Positions 25,298-34,602 of a stretch of 64,000 nt of DNA are shown piece by piece. The DNA is from CAILHX01 sp964511385. GTDB taxonomy: Bacteria; Pseudomonadota; Gammaproteobacteria; Burkholderiales; Methylophilaceae. How positions within the stretch are numbered: the first letter of the stretch is position 1; every line of letters starts with the position of its first letter. The notes beneath the pieces were generated by a model. That model searched no databases. It worked only from the letters and a program-made list of their open reading frames with translations, and was not told the origin of the DNA. The stretch spans positions 310,001 to 374,000 of the forward strand of contig CAZEFE010000001.1 in NCBI GenBank assembly GCA_964511385.1. The letters are read 5' to 3'. The position numbers and the translations under genes are program-made.

Positions 25298-26701
25298 ATG
25301 AATGTCCAGAAATTTCATGGTTCCAGTTCACGGGAAGTAATGAAGCAGGTGAGAGAGGTGCTGGGCGATGATGCGCTGATCCTCTCGAACCGCAAGGTTG
25401 ACGGCGGTGTGGAAGTGACAGCCGTCGCCGGTGACGACATGGATAGCCTGACCTATCGGAACCCGTCGCATCAGCCCGCGGTACCCGGAAAACGCAGCGG
25501 TGCCACGGCGTTTGGCGCAGAGGCAATAGCCGCTATCCTGAATCACCAGAGCGCCGCAGGCGACAGCCCCCAGCCTTCCGCAAAAGCGTCCGGCGCGTAT
25601 GCGCAACAAGGCGACGAACCTCCGAGCAAAAAAGCACGTTCAACGATTGCCAGGGATAATCCTCCGAGCAACAAGCCGAGGGTGCCGCGCTGGGAAGTGC
25701 AGCCTGACCCGCAGGATATGGCACCGTCCGAAGCGGAGGCGTCGCCAGGTCTTGATTCTACGGTGGCGGGCATGGCGTTTGAGCTCAAGCACCTGCGCAG
25801 TTTGCTGGAGGGGCAGCTTTCCGGGTTTGCCTGGGGTGAGTTGGCTCGCCGCGACCCGATCAAGGCGGAACTGCTGCGCGCCATGTTTGGCGCAGGATTC
25901 AGTCCGGCATTGTCGCGCAAGCTGGTAGATGCCATGCCGCTGGGGTTGGATTTCGAAACCGGGATCAAGTGGCTGAAAGCTGCAATTACACATAATTTGC
26001 GTGTGGACGATTCCGGTGCGGACGTGATCGAGCGCGGCGGAGTTGTTGCCTTGGTGGGGCCCACCGGTGTCGGCAAGACCACGACGGTGGCCAAGTTGGC
26101 GGCACATGCGGTGCTTAGGTTTGGCGCATCCAATGTTGCGCTGCTATCCACGGACAGCTACCGCATCGGTGCGCATGAGCAACTGAAGATTTATGGGCGG
26201 ATACTGAATGTGCCCGTGCATGCGGTTAAAGAAGACGCAGAACTCACCGAAACCCTGGCGGACCTGCAGCGCAGCCATCTGGTTCTGATTGATACCGTAG
26301 GCATGAGCCAGCGCGATCGCAATCTGCCGGAACAGATCAAGTTCCTGTGCGGTGATAATCGTCCGGTCAAGCGGCAGTTGCTGCTGCCGGCGACCGCTCA
26401 GGGCGTCACCCTGGACGATATTGTGCGGGCGCATGAAGGGGCTGGGTTGGATGGGTGCATTCTGACCAAGGTTGATGAGACCGTTTCGTTGGCTCCGGCG
26501 ATCGATTGCCTGATTCGCCATGGGCTGCGGCTGCATTATGTGACCAACGGGCAGCGGGTTCCGGAAGATATTCGTACCGCGAATGCGGGTTATCTGGTGG
26601 ACCGGGCGTTCAAGGGGCAATCCAGTGGTGCGATGCAGATGAGCCAGGACGAAATGGTGTTGCAGGGTGACTGGGCAAGCACGGGAGACTTGTTTGGCTA
26701 G
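25298..26701 (+). CDS. flhF: Flagellar GTPase FlhF (SRP-like)
   Basis: A 467-residue protein. It has the FlhF N-terminus (MNVQKFHGSSSREVMKQVREVLGDDALIL...), a long disordered basic linker (about residues 60-170) and a C-terminal SRP-type NG domain. The P-loop GPTGVGKTTT begins near residue 254, with LLSTDSYRIGAHEQL, VLIDTVGM and ILTKVDE following. FlhF sets the number and polar position of flagella. Unusually, no flhA or flhB precedes it here; an MCP gene does. Confidence 0.93.
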   Translation: MNVQKFHGSSSREVMKQVREVLGDDALILSNRKVDGGVEVTAVAGDDMDSLTYRNPSHQPAVPGKRSGATAFGAEAIAAILNHQSAAGDSPQPSAKASGAYAQQGDEPPSKKARSTIARDNPPSNKPRVPRWEVQPDPQDMAPSEAEASPGLDSTVAGMAFELKHLRSLLEGQLSGFAWGELARRDPIKAELLRAMFGAGFSPALSRKLVDAMPLGLDFETGIKWLKAAITHNLRVDDSGADVIERGGVVALVGPTGVGKTTTVAKLAAHAVLRFGASNVALLSTDSYRIGAHEQLKIYGRILNVPVHAVKEDAELTETLADLQRSHLVLIDTVGMSQRDRNLPEQIKFLCGDNRPVKRQLLLPATAQGVTLDDIVRAHEGAGLDGCILTKVDETVSLAPAIDCLIRHGLRLHYVTNGQRVPEDIRTANAGYLVDRAFKGQSSGAMQMSQDEMVLQGDWASTGDLFG

Positions 26702-27497
26702 GCAGGGGCCTGACCAGGCAGCTGGTCTGCGCCAGTTGTTTGCGGCTGACGCCGTCAGGGTTGTCGCCTTGCTCGGCAGCCAGAGCCAGAGCGTCGCCGC
26801 CGCGCTGGCGGTTGCGTTGGCGGGGCAGGGCGGCAAGGTGCTGCTGGTAGATGAGCAGCTTTGTGCCGGAACGACGCACCCCTTGCTGGATGGGGTGCTA
26901 GATGTCGATATCGGGTCTGTGCTCAGGGGCAAAAAAAACCTGAAAGACATACTGCTGACGGTTGCTGGTGTGACGCTGATGCCTGCCGATACGGAGCGCT
27001 TGTCACACAACACTGAAGCATCGCGCCTACGCTTGCTGGATTCTTTTCATGCGCTGGGCATCGGTTTTGATTTCGTTATTATTCATGCAGCGCCTGACAT
27101 TCAGCGCCATGGTGTGGGGTTCGCCCTGGCGGCATCTGAAGTGATTGTGTTGTGTGATGAGAGCGACCAGGGCATCACGGTCGCCTATCGGCACATCAAA
27201 ACATTGACACGGATGGGGGGCGACCGCCATTTCATGATGATGTTCCGGGGAGGAAACGAGGCCATTGCAAAAAGCTTGTTCCACAAACTAACCTCGGTGT
27301 GCAGCAGGTACTTGAATTTAAAGCCGGATTTTGCCTGCGTGTTGCCAACGGATCGTTTTTCTGCAGCGCAAACGTTAGAAATGTATGCGCTGGACATGAC
27401 GCACTGGCCGGTGCCGGAAGAGGGCGATGGCCGTCGGTTTGAGGTGTTCATGTGCCGCTTGTTGAGTGCCACGGGTAGCAATCTGACGGCTGCATAG
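26694..27497 (+). CDS. flhG: FlhG/FleN-type MinD-like protein with degenerate ATP-binding motifs
   Basis: A 267-residue protein if it starts at TTG 26694 (GGGAG lies 5 bases upstream); a GTG at 26667 is the alternative. The position after flhF and the overall fold (VRVVALL, KVLLVDEQLCAG, VTLMPADTERLS, SEVIVLCDESDQGIT) identify it as FlhG/FleN. The deviant Walker A (normally KGGVGKT) is replaced by GSQSQSVAA, with neither lysine. The Walker B aspartate is also lost (DFVIIHAAPD). It is therefore unlikely to hydrolyse ATP normally, unlike typical FleN regulators of flagellar number. Confidence 0.8.
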   Translation: MARQGPDQAAGLRQLFAADAVRVVALLGSQSQSVAAALAVALAGQGGKVLLVDEQLCAGTTHPLLDGVLDVDIGSVLRGKKNLKDILLTVAGVTLMPADTERLSHNTEASRLRLLDSFHALGIGFDFVIIHAAPDIQRHGVGFALAASEVIVLCDESDQGITVAYRHIKTLTRMGGDRHFMMMFRGGNEAIAKSLFHKLTSVCSRYLNLKPDFACVLPTDRFSAAQTLEMYALDMTHWPVPEEGDGRRFEVFMCRLLSATGSNLTAA

Positions 27498-28213
27498 TGC
27501 GCGACATGTCTTATAGGTATGTGATGGAACGTTCGGCCAGTGACTACTCGTTATTGGTGAAGCGGATTGCTTATCAGCTTGCAGCAAGGCTGCCAGCCAG
27601 TGTACAGTTGGACGACCTGATACAAGCGGGCATGATAGGGTTGCTTGACGCGCTGAACCATTTTGATGAAACTCAAGGCGCGCAGTTTGAGACATATGCC
27701 TCGCAACGCATACGCGGCGCCATGCTGGATGAATTGCGCGAAATCGATTGGGTGCCGCGCTCGGTCAGGAAAAATGCGCGCGATATTGAGCGGGCTATCA
27801 CCTTTTTACAGCAGCAGTTGGGATGCCCGCCGAGCGAGCAGGAAATTGCTAACCATATGGGGCTTGTGTTGCAGGAGTATCAGGCGATGCTCACAGATGC
27901 GCGTGGGCATCAACTGGTGTACTATGAAGACTTTCAGAATGAGAGTGATGAGCCGATAGAGCTCAATATCACGGATGGTCGCCCCGGACCGTTGGAGCTG
28001 ATGCAGGACGACGGCATGAAGCAAGCTCTGGTGGGCGCGATAGAAGAGTTGCCTGAACGTGAAAGGATGGTCATGGCGATGTATTATCAGGAAGACCTCA
28101 ATCTCAAGGAAGTCGGTGCGGTGCTGGGTGTGTCTGAATCCCGTGTGTGTCAGATACATACCCAGGCTGTGATGCGACTGCGTGCCAAGCTTAAAGACTG
28201 GATCGGACAATAA
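27497..28213 (+). CDS. fliA: Flagellar sigma factor sigma-28
   Basis: A 238-residue sigma-28. Region 2 contains LVKRIAYQLAARLPASVQLDDLIQAGMIGLLDA, region 3 contains LREIDWVPRSVRKNARDIE, and region 4 contains EELPERERMVMAMYYQEDLNLKEVGAVLGVSESRVCQIH. The start is uncertain: GTG 27497 overlaps the flhG stop, with ATG at 27506 and 27524 as alternatives. It directs late flagellar and chemotaxis genes; a matching promoter lies before flgM, whose product inhibits it. Confidence 0.95.
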   Translation: MRDMSYRYVMERSASDYSLLVKRIAYQLAARLPASVQLDDLIQAGMIGLLDALNHFDETQGAQFETYASQRIRGAMLDELREIDWVPRSVRKNARDIERAITFLQQQLGCPPSEQEIANHMGLVLQEYQAMLTDARGHQLVYYEDFQNESDEPIELNITDGRPGPLELMQDDGMKQALVGAIEELPERERMVMAMYYQEDLNLKEVGAVLGVSESRVCQIHTQAVMRLRAKLKDWIGQ

Positions 28214-28215
28214 AT

Positions 28216-28971
28216 ATGAATAACTCCCGTTTAGACACGACTACATTCATCGGCATTTTTCTGGCGTTCGGCGCAATTCTTGGAGGCCAGATACTGGAAG
28301 GCGGACACGTTGGTTCGCTAATTCAGTTGACCGCATTCGTGATTGTGATTGGAGGAACGCTAGGCGCAACACTCATCCAGTTCAGCACGCCGGTTTTCAT
28401 GTTGGGAATGCGTTTAACCAAGTGGGTGTTTTTCACGCCCAACATTGTCCTGACGGAAGTCATTGATCAGGTTGTTGGTTGGGGGAATACTGCCCGGCGC
28501 GGCGGTTTGCTTTCTCTGGAGCCGTTGCTGGAAGAAATGGATGATCCCTTCATGCGCAAAGGCTTGCAGATGTTGGTCGATGGCGCTGAGCCCGACAAGC
28601 TGCGCGAAATGATGGAAGTGGAGATGGAAGCGTATGACGAACACCATCGCCTGGCAGCGAAAGTGTGGGAATCTGCCGGCGGCTATTCGCCAACCATCGG
28701 TATTCTGGGTGCCGTGCTGGGCCTGATCCACGTGATGGAGAATCTTTCTGATCCGGCCAAACTGGGTGCCGGTATTGCCGTGGCTTTCGTTGCAACCGTG
28801 TACGGTGTGGGCGCCGCCAACCTGTTTTACCTGCCATTTGCCAACAAGATTCGCGCGGTCATTGGCCGTGAAATGGTCAAGCGTGCCATGGTGGTGGAAG
28901 GCTTGGTCGCCGTTGCCAATGGTGAAAATCCGCGTTTGATTGAAACGCGCCTACGTGGTTTTATCGCGTAA
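28216..28971 (+). CDS. motC: Flagellar stator protein MotC (MotA-type)
   Basis: A 251-residue inner-membrane stator subunit with four membrane helices, starting 2 bases after fliA. The long cytoplasmic loop carries conserved charged residues (FMRKGLQMLVDGAEPDKLREMME). The third and fourth helices (YSPTIGILGAVLGLIHVME, GIAVAFVATVYGVGAANLFYLP) are typical of the MotC/PomA branch. With MotD it forms a proton- or sodium-driven stator. Confidence 0.93.
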   Translation: MNNSRLDTTTFIGIFLAFGAILGGQILEGGHVGSLIQLTAFVIVIGGTLGATLIQFSTPVFMLGMRLTKWVFFTPNIVLTEVIDQVVGWGNTARRGGLLSLEPLLEEMDDPFMRKGLQMLVDGAEPDKLREMMEVEMEAYDEHHRLAAKVWESAGGYSPTIGILGAVLGLIHVMENLSDPAKLGAGIAVAFVATVYGVGAANLFYLPFANKIRAVIGREMVKRAMVVEGLVAVANGENPRLIETRLRGFIA

Positions 28972-28995
28972 CCAGATCAGCCACCGGTAACTATC

Positions 28996-29820
28996 ATGGC
29001 CAAAAAAATAAAACACGACGATCATGAAAACCTGGAGCGCTGGCTGGTTTCCTACGCCGACTTCATCACCCTGATGTTTGCCTTGTTCGTGGTGCTGTAC
29101 GCGCTTTCGAGCATCAATACCAGCAAGTATAAAGCGCTGGCGGAGTCGATCAGGGCATCGTTTACCTTTGAGCCTACACCAGCCAACCTGCCCAAGCCCC
29201 AAAGCACTTCCATGGGCGTGGCACCTGTCCAAATTGTTCAACAAAAACCCGATCTGGCTGCTGCAGAAGAGATGCACAGGCAACGGGAGACCATGAAGGA
29301 AATTGCGACTTCCGTGCAGGAGGCATTGCAATCGCTGGCCAAGGAAGGCAAGGTCAAAGTGACAGAAGTGCCCCAAGGCATCTCGATTGAAATTAATGCC
29401 AGCATCCTGTTCGATACCGCAAAAGCCGATCTCCACAAGGATTCTACCGAGGCGTTGAGTGCGGTTGCGAAGGTGCTGTCAGGTTATGACCATCAAATCC
29501 AGATCGAAGGCCACACGGATAACCTGCCGATCCGATCGATGGTGTTTCCGTCCAATTGGGAGCTTTCGGCTGCGCGTGCCGGCAGCGTGATCAGGTTGTT
29601 TGAAAGCAACGGCGTTGTTGGTTCAAGAATGGTCGCAGTGGGTTATGCCGATAAGCGTCCGGTAGACACCAATGAAACCGAGGTCAACCGCGCGCACAAC
29701 CGCCGCGTCAATATCATGGTGCTCGCCCCCGGCAAGAACAAAGGGACACAGGGCAGCGGTTTATCGCCAGACGTCAGGGCTGCCGCTGTTCCGCAGGGAT
29801 TAAAGACGGCTGCGCCGTAA
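28996..29820 (+). CDS. motD: Flagellar stator protein MotD (MotB-type)
   Basis: A 274-residue protein with one membrane helix near the N-terminus (SYADFITLMFALFVVLYALS), which includes the ion-binding aspartate D19-equivalent in the YADFIT motif. It has a C-terminal OmpA-like peptidoglycan-binding domain (ILFDTAKADLHKDSTEAL, IEGHTDNLPI, NWELSAARA, NRRVNIMV). It pairs with MotC 24 bases upstream. A strong terminator follows. Confidence 0.93.
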   Translation: MAKKIKHDDHENLERWLVSYADFITLMFALFVVLYALSSINTSKYKALAESIRASFTFEPTPANLPKPQSTSMGVAPVQIVQQKPDLAAAEEMHRQRETMKEIATSVQEALQSLAKEGKVKVTEVPQGISIEINASILFDTAKADLHKDSTEALSAVAKVLSGYDHQIQIEGHTDNLPIRSMVFPSNWELSAARAGSVIRLFESNGVVGSRMVAVGYADKRPVDTNETEVNRAHNRRVNIMVLAPGKNKGTQGSGLSPDVRAAAVPQGLKTAAP

Positions 29821-29834
29821 AAGGGATTTGCAAA

Positions 29835-29875
29835 GGCATAAAAAAGCCCCTCGACGAAGGGGCTTTTTTTATGCC
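29835..29875. terminator. Strong bidirectional terminator
   Basis: A near-perfect palindrome: GGCATAAAAAAGCCCCT, a short loop, then AGGGGCTTTTTTTATGCC. It has T-runs in both directions, between the convergent motD and flgN genes. Confidence 0.93.
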
Positions 29876-29895
29876 TGCAACAGCTAGGAGAAGTG

Positions 29896-30390
29896 TCATG
29901 CCTTTCCAATAATGCCGCGGACGTTTGCACTTTGTGGCGCAGCGCTCGGCTGGCCGGTTGGGCCATACAAATTGGCCTGGTTGACGGCCGTGAGGAGCGC
30001 GGACAGGGTTTGTTGCGTGTATTGCAGCCGTGTTTGTATCAGTTTGCCATTGACTTCATTCAAGTGCTGAATCTCTTTGGCCAACTTGAGCAAGGTATTC
30101 CACTGCGCAACCAATGGCTCGCTGGATTGGCTGAGCCATTGCGCAATGCCTTCCCGGCTATCGGCAAAACCAAGCGAGTTGATCAGGCGTGTGCGCTCTG
30201 CCGCAAGCTCGTTGAGCTTTTGCGCATGGACATCTTTGGACTCGGTGATTTCGGAAAGGGCGGTAGTATCGCCGCTGATCAAGGCTTCCTGCTCTGTCAG
30301 GAGCAGTGCCTTGAATTTGTTGAAGCCATCTATCTCTTCCGTCAGACCTGCAGCAATCAGTTTTTGGGTAGACGACACTTGTTGGGTCAA
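29896..30390 (-). CDS. flgN: Flagellar export chaperone FlgN
   Basis: A 164-residue helical protein. I chose the TTG at 30390 because AAGGA lies 7 bases before it and the longer frame would overlap flgM. The central EIDGFNKFKALLLTEQEALISGD is the FlgN-type helix, which binds hook-filament junction proteins (FlgK, FlgL) before export. The C-terminus is Gln/Ala-rich (NLYGPTGQPSAAPQ). It follows flgM by 10 bases. Confidence 0.85.
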   Translation of the reverse strand: MTQQVSSTQKLIAAGLTEEIDGFNKFKALLLTEQEALISGDTTALSEITESKDVHAQKLNELAAERTRLINSLGFADSREGIAQWLSQSSEPLVAQWNTLLKLAKEIQHLNEVNGKLIQTRLQYTQQTLSALLTAVNQANLYGPTGQPSAAPQSANVRGIIGKA

Positions 30391-30400
30391 AACGTTATCC

Positions 30401-30682
30401 TTACTGCTTGAGGAGATCGCGTGCCGTTTCAATGAGTTTATCGGCAATGAGTTGCGTGTTGATCTGGAACTTTCCTTCACGGATTGCCTGTTTCACGGCG
30501 GCAACGCGCGCAGCATCAAAACCGGAGGACTGGAATGCTTCCGCCTCAAGCGCTTGCAGCTTGGAAGAGGTGTCAGAGAGGCTGACGCTGGTGCTGGAGA
30601 CAGGGGCGCTCTTCTCGGCGCGAACCTGCTGACCGCCGACGCTTGGCAACGACGTGCTAAGTGAGGAACTGTCGATTTTCAT
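30401..30682 (-). CDS. flgM: Anti-sigma-28 factor FlgM
   Basis: A 93-residue protein. The N-terminal half is Ser/Thr-rich and disordered (VSSTSVSLSDTSSKLQ), and the C-terminal half has the conserved sigma-binding helix (DAARVAAVKQAIREGKFQINTQLIADKLIETARDLL). It binds FliA until the hook is finished and is then exported. A consensus sigma-28 promoter precedes it, so it is under feedback control. Confidence 0.93.
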   Translation of the reverse strand: MKIDSSSLSTSLPSVGGQQVRAEKSAPVSSTSVSLSDTSSKLQALEAEAFQSSGFDAARVAAVKQAIREGKFQINTQLIADKLIETARDLLKQ

Positions 30683-30718
30683 GATATACCTCTATTAAAA
30701 CTAGTCTGTACAGCCCAG

Positions 30719-30745
30719 TTAGCGGCAACACATTGCAGAACTTTA
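30719..30745 (-). promoter_or_regulatory. Sigma-28 promoter of flgMN
   Basis: On the minus strand TAAAGTTC, 11 bases, then GCCGCTAA. This matches the sigma-28 consensus (TAAAGTTT-N11-GCCGATAA) at 14 of 16 positions with the exact spacing. It ends 37 bases before the flgM start. Confidence 0.88.
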
Positions 30746-30781
30746 GCAAATTCCTGATAGTTATTAATAAATTCCCTGAAA

Positions 30782-32170
30782 TTATGGAAATAATTTGCCG
30801 GGGTTCAGTATAGCGTGCGGATCGAAGGTTGTCTTGATTTTTTTCATTAACGACAAGGTGATAGCATCAATTTCACGATCGACGAAGGGGCGTTTCGCCA
30901 TTCCGACGCCGTGTTCGCCGGAAAGCGTTCCATCCAGGCCCAGCACCAGGCCGAATACCTCGCCCAGGCAGGTTTCCGCGCGGTGCATTTCTTCCGGATC
31001 ATCGGGATTCACCAGCAAATTGACATGGATGTTGCCATTGCCGGCATGGCCAAAATTGACATTGGCGATCTGAAAGCGTGCCGCCAGTTGTTCTATGCCG
31101 CCGAGCAGTTCGGGCAGGCGGGATACCGGCACGGCGACATCTTCGTTGATTTTTTTGGGAGCAACGTCGCGCAGCAGCGGGGAGAGCGCTTTGCGCGCGG
31201 CCCATAACGCTTTAGTGTCGTCAGCTTTTTTGGCTTCTATCAGGCCTTCCAGTTGGCAGGTCTGGAGGATGGCCTGGGTAGCTTCGGCGACTTCGCTTTC
31301 AGAGCCATCGACCTCGATCATCAGCAGGGCGCGCATGTTTTCCGGCAGCATGCCAGGATGCCGGCCACGAATCAGGTTGAGCGCGTTGTTGTCGAGGAAC
31401 TCCAGCGCTGACGGGATAAACGGCTGCGCCATGATGGCGGCAATGGCATGAGCACAGCTCACGGTGTCGGCAAATTGCGCGGTAATGCCGCCGGTAGTAC
31501 GTGGCAGCGGCGTCAGTTTCAGCGTGGCTTCGACAATGACGGCGAGCGTGCCTTCGGAGCCAACGATCAGGCGGGTCAGGTCGTAACCCACGACGCCCTT
31601 GGTGGTGTAGCAGCCGGTTTTGATCAGGTCGCCGGTGCCGGTCACGGCTTTTAATCCCAGCACATGGTCGCGTGCCACGCCATATTTGACGGCATGCGGC
31701 CCGGCTGCGCAGGTGGCAAGATTGCCGCCAACGCTGCAATAAGGTGCGCTGGATGGATCAGGCGGCCAGAAAAACCCCGTGGGTTTCAGCGCATCCTGCA
31801 GATCCTGATTCAACACGCCGGGTTCGATGATGGCCATGCGATTGTCCGGATCCAGTTTCAGGATGCGGTTCATGCGTTCCAGTGACAGCGCGATGCCGCC
31901 TTGCTCCGGCACGCTGCCGCCCGCGGTGCCGGTGCCACGGCCGCGCGGTACCAGTGGGACGTGGTGCTGATGGCACAGTTTTACCACCGCTTGCACGTCT
32001 TCTGTCGTTTGTGGGAAAACCACAGCCAGCGGCGGCCGGAAATTACGCGAATTATCGTAAGCGTAAGCGTAACAATCCACCGGGTCGGTCAACAGGTTGT
32101 CGGCGCCGAACCGGGAACGCAGGGCGTTGAGGAAATCGGGAGGGAGTCCCTTGTGGGCAGAATCGGTCAT
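30782..32170 (-). CDS. glcD: FAD-linked oxidase, GlcD/D-lactate dehydrogenase type
   Basis: A 462-residue flavoenzyme. The PCMH FAD-binding domain shows FPQTTEDVQAVVKLC, VPRGRGTGTAGG, MAIIEPGVLNQDLQ and GVVGYDLTRLIVGSEGTLAVI. The C-terminal domain has NFGHAGNGNIHVNLL and LSGEHGVGMAKRPF. This family oxidises D-2-hydroxy acids (glycolate, D-lactate); the exact substrate cannot be decided, and no glcE or glcF lies nearby, so a stand-alone D-lactate dehydrogenase is as likely. It is monocistronic. Confidence 0.88.
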   Translation of the reverse strand: MTDSAHKGLPPDFLNALRSRFGADNLLTDPVDCYAYAYDNSRNFRPPLAVVFPQTTEDVQAVVKLCHQHHVPLVPRGRGTGTAGGSVPEQGGIALSLERMNRILKLDPDNRMAIIEPGVLNQDLQDALKPTGFFWPPDPSSAPYCSVGGNLATCAAGPHAVKYGVARDHVLGLKAVTGTGDLIKTGCYTTKGVVGYDLTRLIVGSEGTLAVIVEATLKLTPLPRTTGGITAQFADTVSCAHAIAAIMAQPFIPSALEFLDNNALNLIRGRHPGMLPENMRALLMIEVDGSESEVAEATQAILQTCQLEGLIEAKKADDTKALWAARKALSPLLRDVAPKKINEDVAVPVSRLPELLGGIEQLAARFQIANVNFGHAGNGNIHVNLLVNPDDPEEMHRAETCLGEVFGLVLGLDGTLSGEHGVGMAKRPFVDREIDAITLSLMKKIKTTFDPHAILNPGKLFP

Positions 32171-32233
32171 CGGTTTGTTACTCGTACTTTAACCTTGCCA
32201 AGAATACCTCAAACATCGGGTCGATTCCCAGCA

Positions 32234-34582
32234 TTACAGCGGTTGCTGCCAGTAGCGCGAGGCGATTTTGCGCCAACTGCGCACAGCAATGCCGCTGCTG
32301 CTGAAATCCAGCAGGATGGCGCCATCTGTGTCTGAGCGATAAATCCGGCTACCGGCTTGCCGATAGCGTGCCACGATTTCTTCTCGCGGATGGCCAAAGC
32401 GGTTGCGGTAACCTGTGGTGAAGATCGCAATCGAGGGATGTACTTGCGCGATGAACGCTGGCGTGGAAGAGGTTTTGCTGCCGTGGTGCGGAACCACCAG
32501 GACATCGCTGGCCAGTGCCCCGGATTGGGTTTCGGCCAGTCGTAATTCGGATGCACGCTCGATATCCGCCGGCAATAGCAGGCGGCCGAAGCGGCTGGTG
32601 ATTTTCAGCACGCAGCCGCGCTCGTTGTCCTTCAGGCCGGTGTCCGCGTAGCTATCCAATTCCGGGGACAGTACATCGAACGCAACACCATCCCATTCCC
32701 AATGCTGCCCTGCGAAGCAGCGCCGTGGTTGCGGCGCAAACGGCAGGATTTCGTGCGGTGCCGGCAATGAAGAGGCAAACCACCGGGAGGGGATTTCCTG
32801 CAGCAACGAAATGGCGCCGCCGCTGTGGTCGCTGTCATCGTGGCTGACGATCATGCCGTCCAACCGGGAAATACCGACTGCCCGCAGGTAAGGTGCAACG
32901 ATGCGGTTGCCGCTATCAGACTCGGCGCTGTAGCGCGGACCGGTGTCGTAGAGCAGGGCGTGCCTGGCCGTTTGCACCACCACCCCCAAGCCCTGGCCCA
33001 CATCCAGCACGGAGACTGTCATGCTGCCGGGCGCAGGTGTACCCGGGGTGACAATAAACAGCGGTGCACAATACACCAGCCCCAGCCAGCGCGCAGGGAA
33101 GCTGCGTGGCAACAGCAGCCATAACACCCCCAGCAGCGCCAGGAGCAGCGTCCATACGGGCGGCAGTGCCTGCTGCCAGACGGCGTCTGGGAGTTCGCTC
33201 AGCGGCTGTAGCAACAGCATGCACCCATGCATGATCTGGTGCGCGACCAGCAGCGGAAAATCCAGGGGCAGCACGGCGCCTAACAAGGTGATTGGGGTGA
33301 CGAGCAAGCTGACCAGCGGAATGGCAAATGCGTTGGCCAGCGGGGAAATCAGCGAGGTCTGCTGAAACAGCGCCAGCAGCAATGGCATCAGCCCCAGTGT
33401 GACGGCCCACTGGGTATGGATCGCCTCGCGCAGCCAGTGCGGGCGCTGCAACCGACCGCTGCTGGCATACAGGATCACCGCGACTGCGCCGAACGACAGC
33501 CAGAAACCCGGCGCCATGACTGCCCACGGGTCCAGCAGCGTGGTGAAGGCCAGCGCCCAAGCCAGGATCAGCGAAGGAGCAATGTTGCGCCCCCACCACA
33601 ACGCTGCAGCGACTACCATCAACATGTACACGGTGCGCTGGGCAGGGATGGCGAATCCGGCAATCAGTGCATAAGCCAGCGCCGTTGCCATGCCGGCCAA
33701 TACGGCTGCCTTGCGTGCGGGCAGCAGCAACGGCAGCCGTTGCGATCGTCGCCACATAGCTTGCACCAGCGCAAACAGCAGCCCCGAAATCATGGTGATA
33801 TGCAGCCCGGAAATGCTGATCAGGTGGATGACTCCGGTGCGCTGGAAGATGCGCCAGTCGGCACGCGTGATGCCGCTGTCATCACCAATCGCCAGCGCCC
33901 GCAGCACCGGCTCATAAGGCTGGTTCCTCAGCACATCCTGAATATGGTCGCGCATGTTTTCGCGCATCTGTTCCACCCAGTAACCCGGCTGGTTGACCCG
34001 CGTGCGCAAGCGCTGGTTGCCAGCATCCTTGCGGATATAGCCGGTAGCGCGGATATTGCGTTCCAGCGCCCAGGCTTCGAAGTCGAAGCCGTGCGGATTA
34101 GCAGTGCCGTGCGGGTGTTTCAGCCGGATTGTGAGTTGCCAGCGTTCGCCGGCGCGGAACAATGGGTTACTGACGTGCTGGGAGCTGCGGCCAAGGCCAA
34201 CGGTGTAGAACGTTAGTGAAATCCGTGCCGGTACGTGAACTGCCGGGGTGAGCGTTTGCTCAACGTCAAACACAAAGCGCTGGCCGCGCTCCTGCGCCTG
34301 CGGCAGGCTCGCAACCACGCCGATGACTTGAATGTCCTTGCCTTCCCAACCCGGCGTTAGCGCATCGGCCAATCGGTATTGCGCCATGGCCGCCGCCCAG
34401 TAAAAGCCGGCAAATGCTGCCAGGGGAACCAGCACCATGATCCGCGCCAGCGCATGGTGGCGCAGCCAGTGCAGCAGGAATATCGCGGGGATGAGCGCCA
34501 GTGCCCAGATCAGGGGTGGCAGCACCGGCTGCTGTTGCAGAAACCACGCGCCAAGGACAAAAGCAAGCAGCGCGGCTAGCAT
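32234..34582 (-). CDS. comEC: ComEC/Rec2 DNA-uptake channel protein
   Basis: A 782-residue membrane protein with an N-terminal DUF4131 region, a Competence domain (LAIGDDSGITRADWRIFQRTGVIHLISISGLHITMISG) with several membrane helices, and a C-terminal metallo-beta-lactamase-like domain (VLDVGQGLGVVVQT, VSHDDSDHSGGAISLLQ, VVPHHGSKTSS). It forms the inner-membrane channel for single-stranded DNA uptake. It ends a minus-strand run lolC-lolD-comEC, a common order in betaproteobacteria. Confidence 0.93.
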   Translation of the reverse strand: MLAALLAFVLGAWFLQQQPVLPPLIWALALIPAIFLLHWLRHHALARIMVLVPLAAFAGFYWAAAMAQYRLADALTPGWEGKDIQVIGVVASLPQAQERGQRFVFDVEQTLTPAVHVPARISLTFYTVGLGRSSQHVSNPLFRAGERWQLTIRLKHPHGTANPHGFDFEAWALERNIRATGYIRKDAGNQRLRTRVNQPGYWVEQMRENMRDHIQDVLRNQPYEPVLRALAIGDDSGITRADWRIFQRTGVIHLISISGLHITMISGLLFALVQAMWRRSQRLPLLLPARKAAVLAGMATALAYALIAGFAIPAQRTVYMLMVVAAALWWGRNIAPSLILAWALAFTTLLDPWAVMAPGFWLSFGAVAVILYASSGRLQRPHWLREAIHTQWAVTLGLMPLLLALFQQTSLISPLANAFAIPLVSLLVTPITLLGAVLPLDFPLLVAHQIMHGCMLLLQPLSELPDAVWQQALPPVWTLLLALLGVLWLLLPRSFPARWLGLVYCAPLFIVTPGTPAPGSMTVSVLDVGQGLGVVVQTARHALLYDTGPRYSAESDSGNRIVAPYLRAVGISRLDGMIVSHDDSDHSGGAISLLQEIPSRWFASSLPAPHEILPFAPQPRRCFAGQHWEWDGVAFDVLSPELDSYADTGLKDNERGCVLKITSRFGRLLLPADIERASELRLAETQSGALASDVLVVPHHGSKTSSTPAFIAQVHPSIAIFTTGYRNRFGHPREEIVARYRQAGSRIYRSDTDGAILLDFSSSGIAVRSWRKIASRYWQQPL

Positions 34583-34602
34583 GGGAGAATCTGCCTGGTC
34601 GG

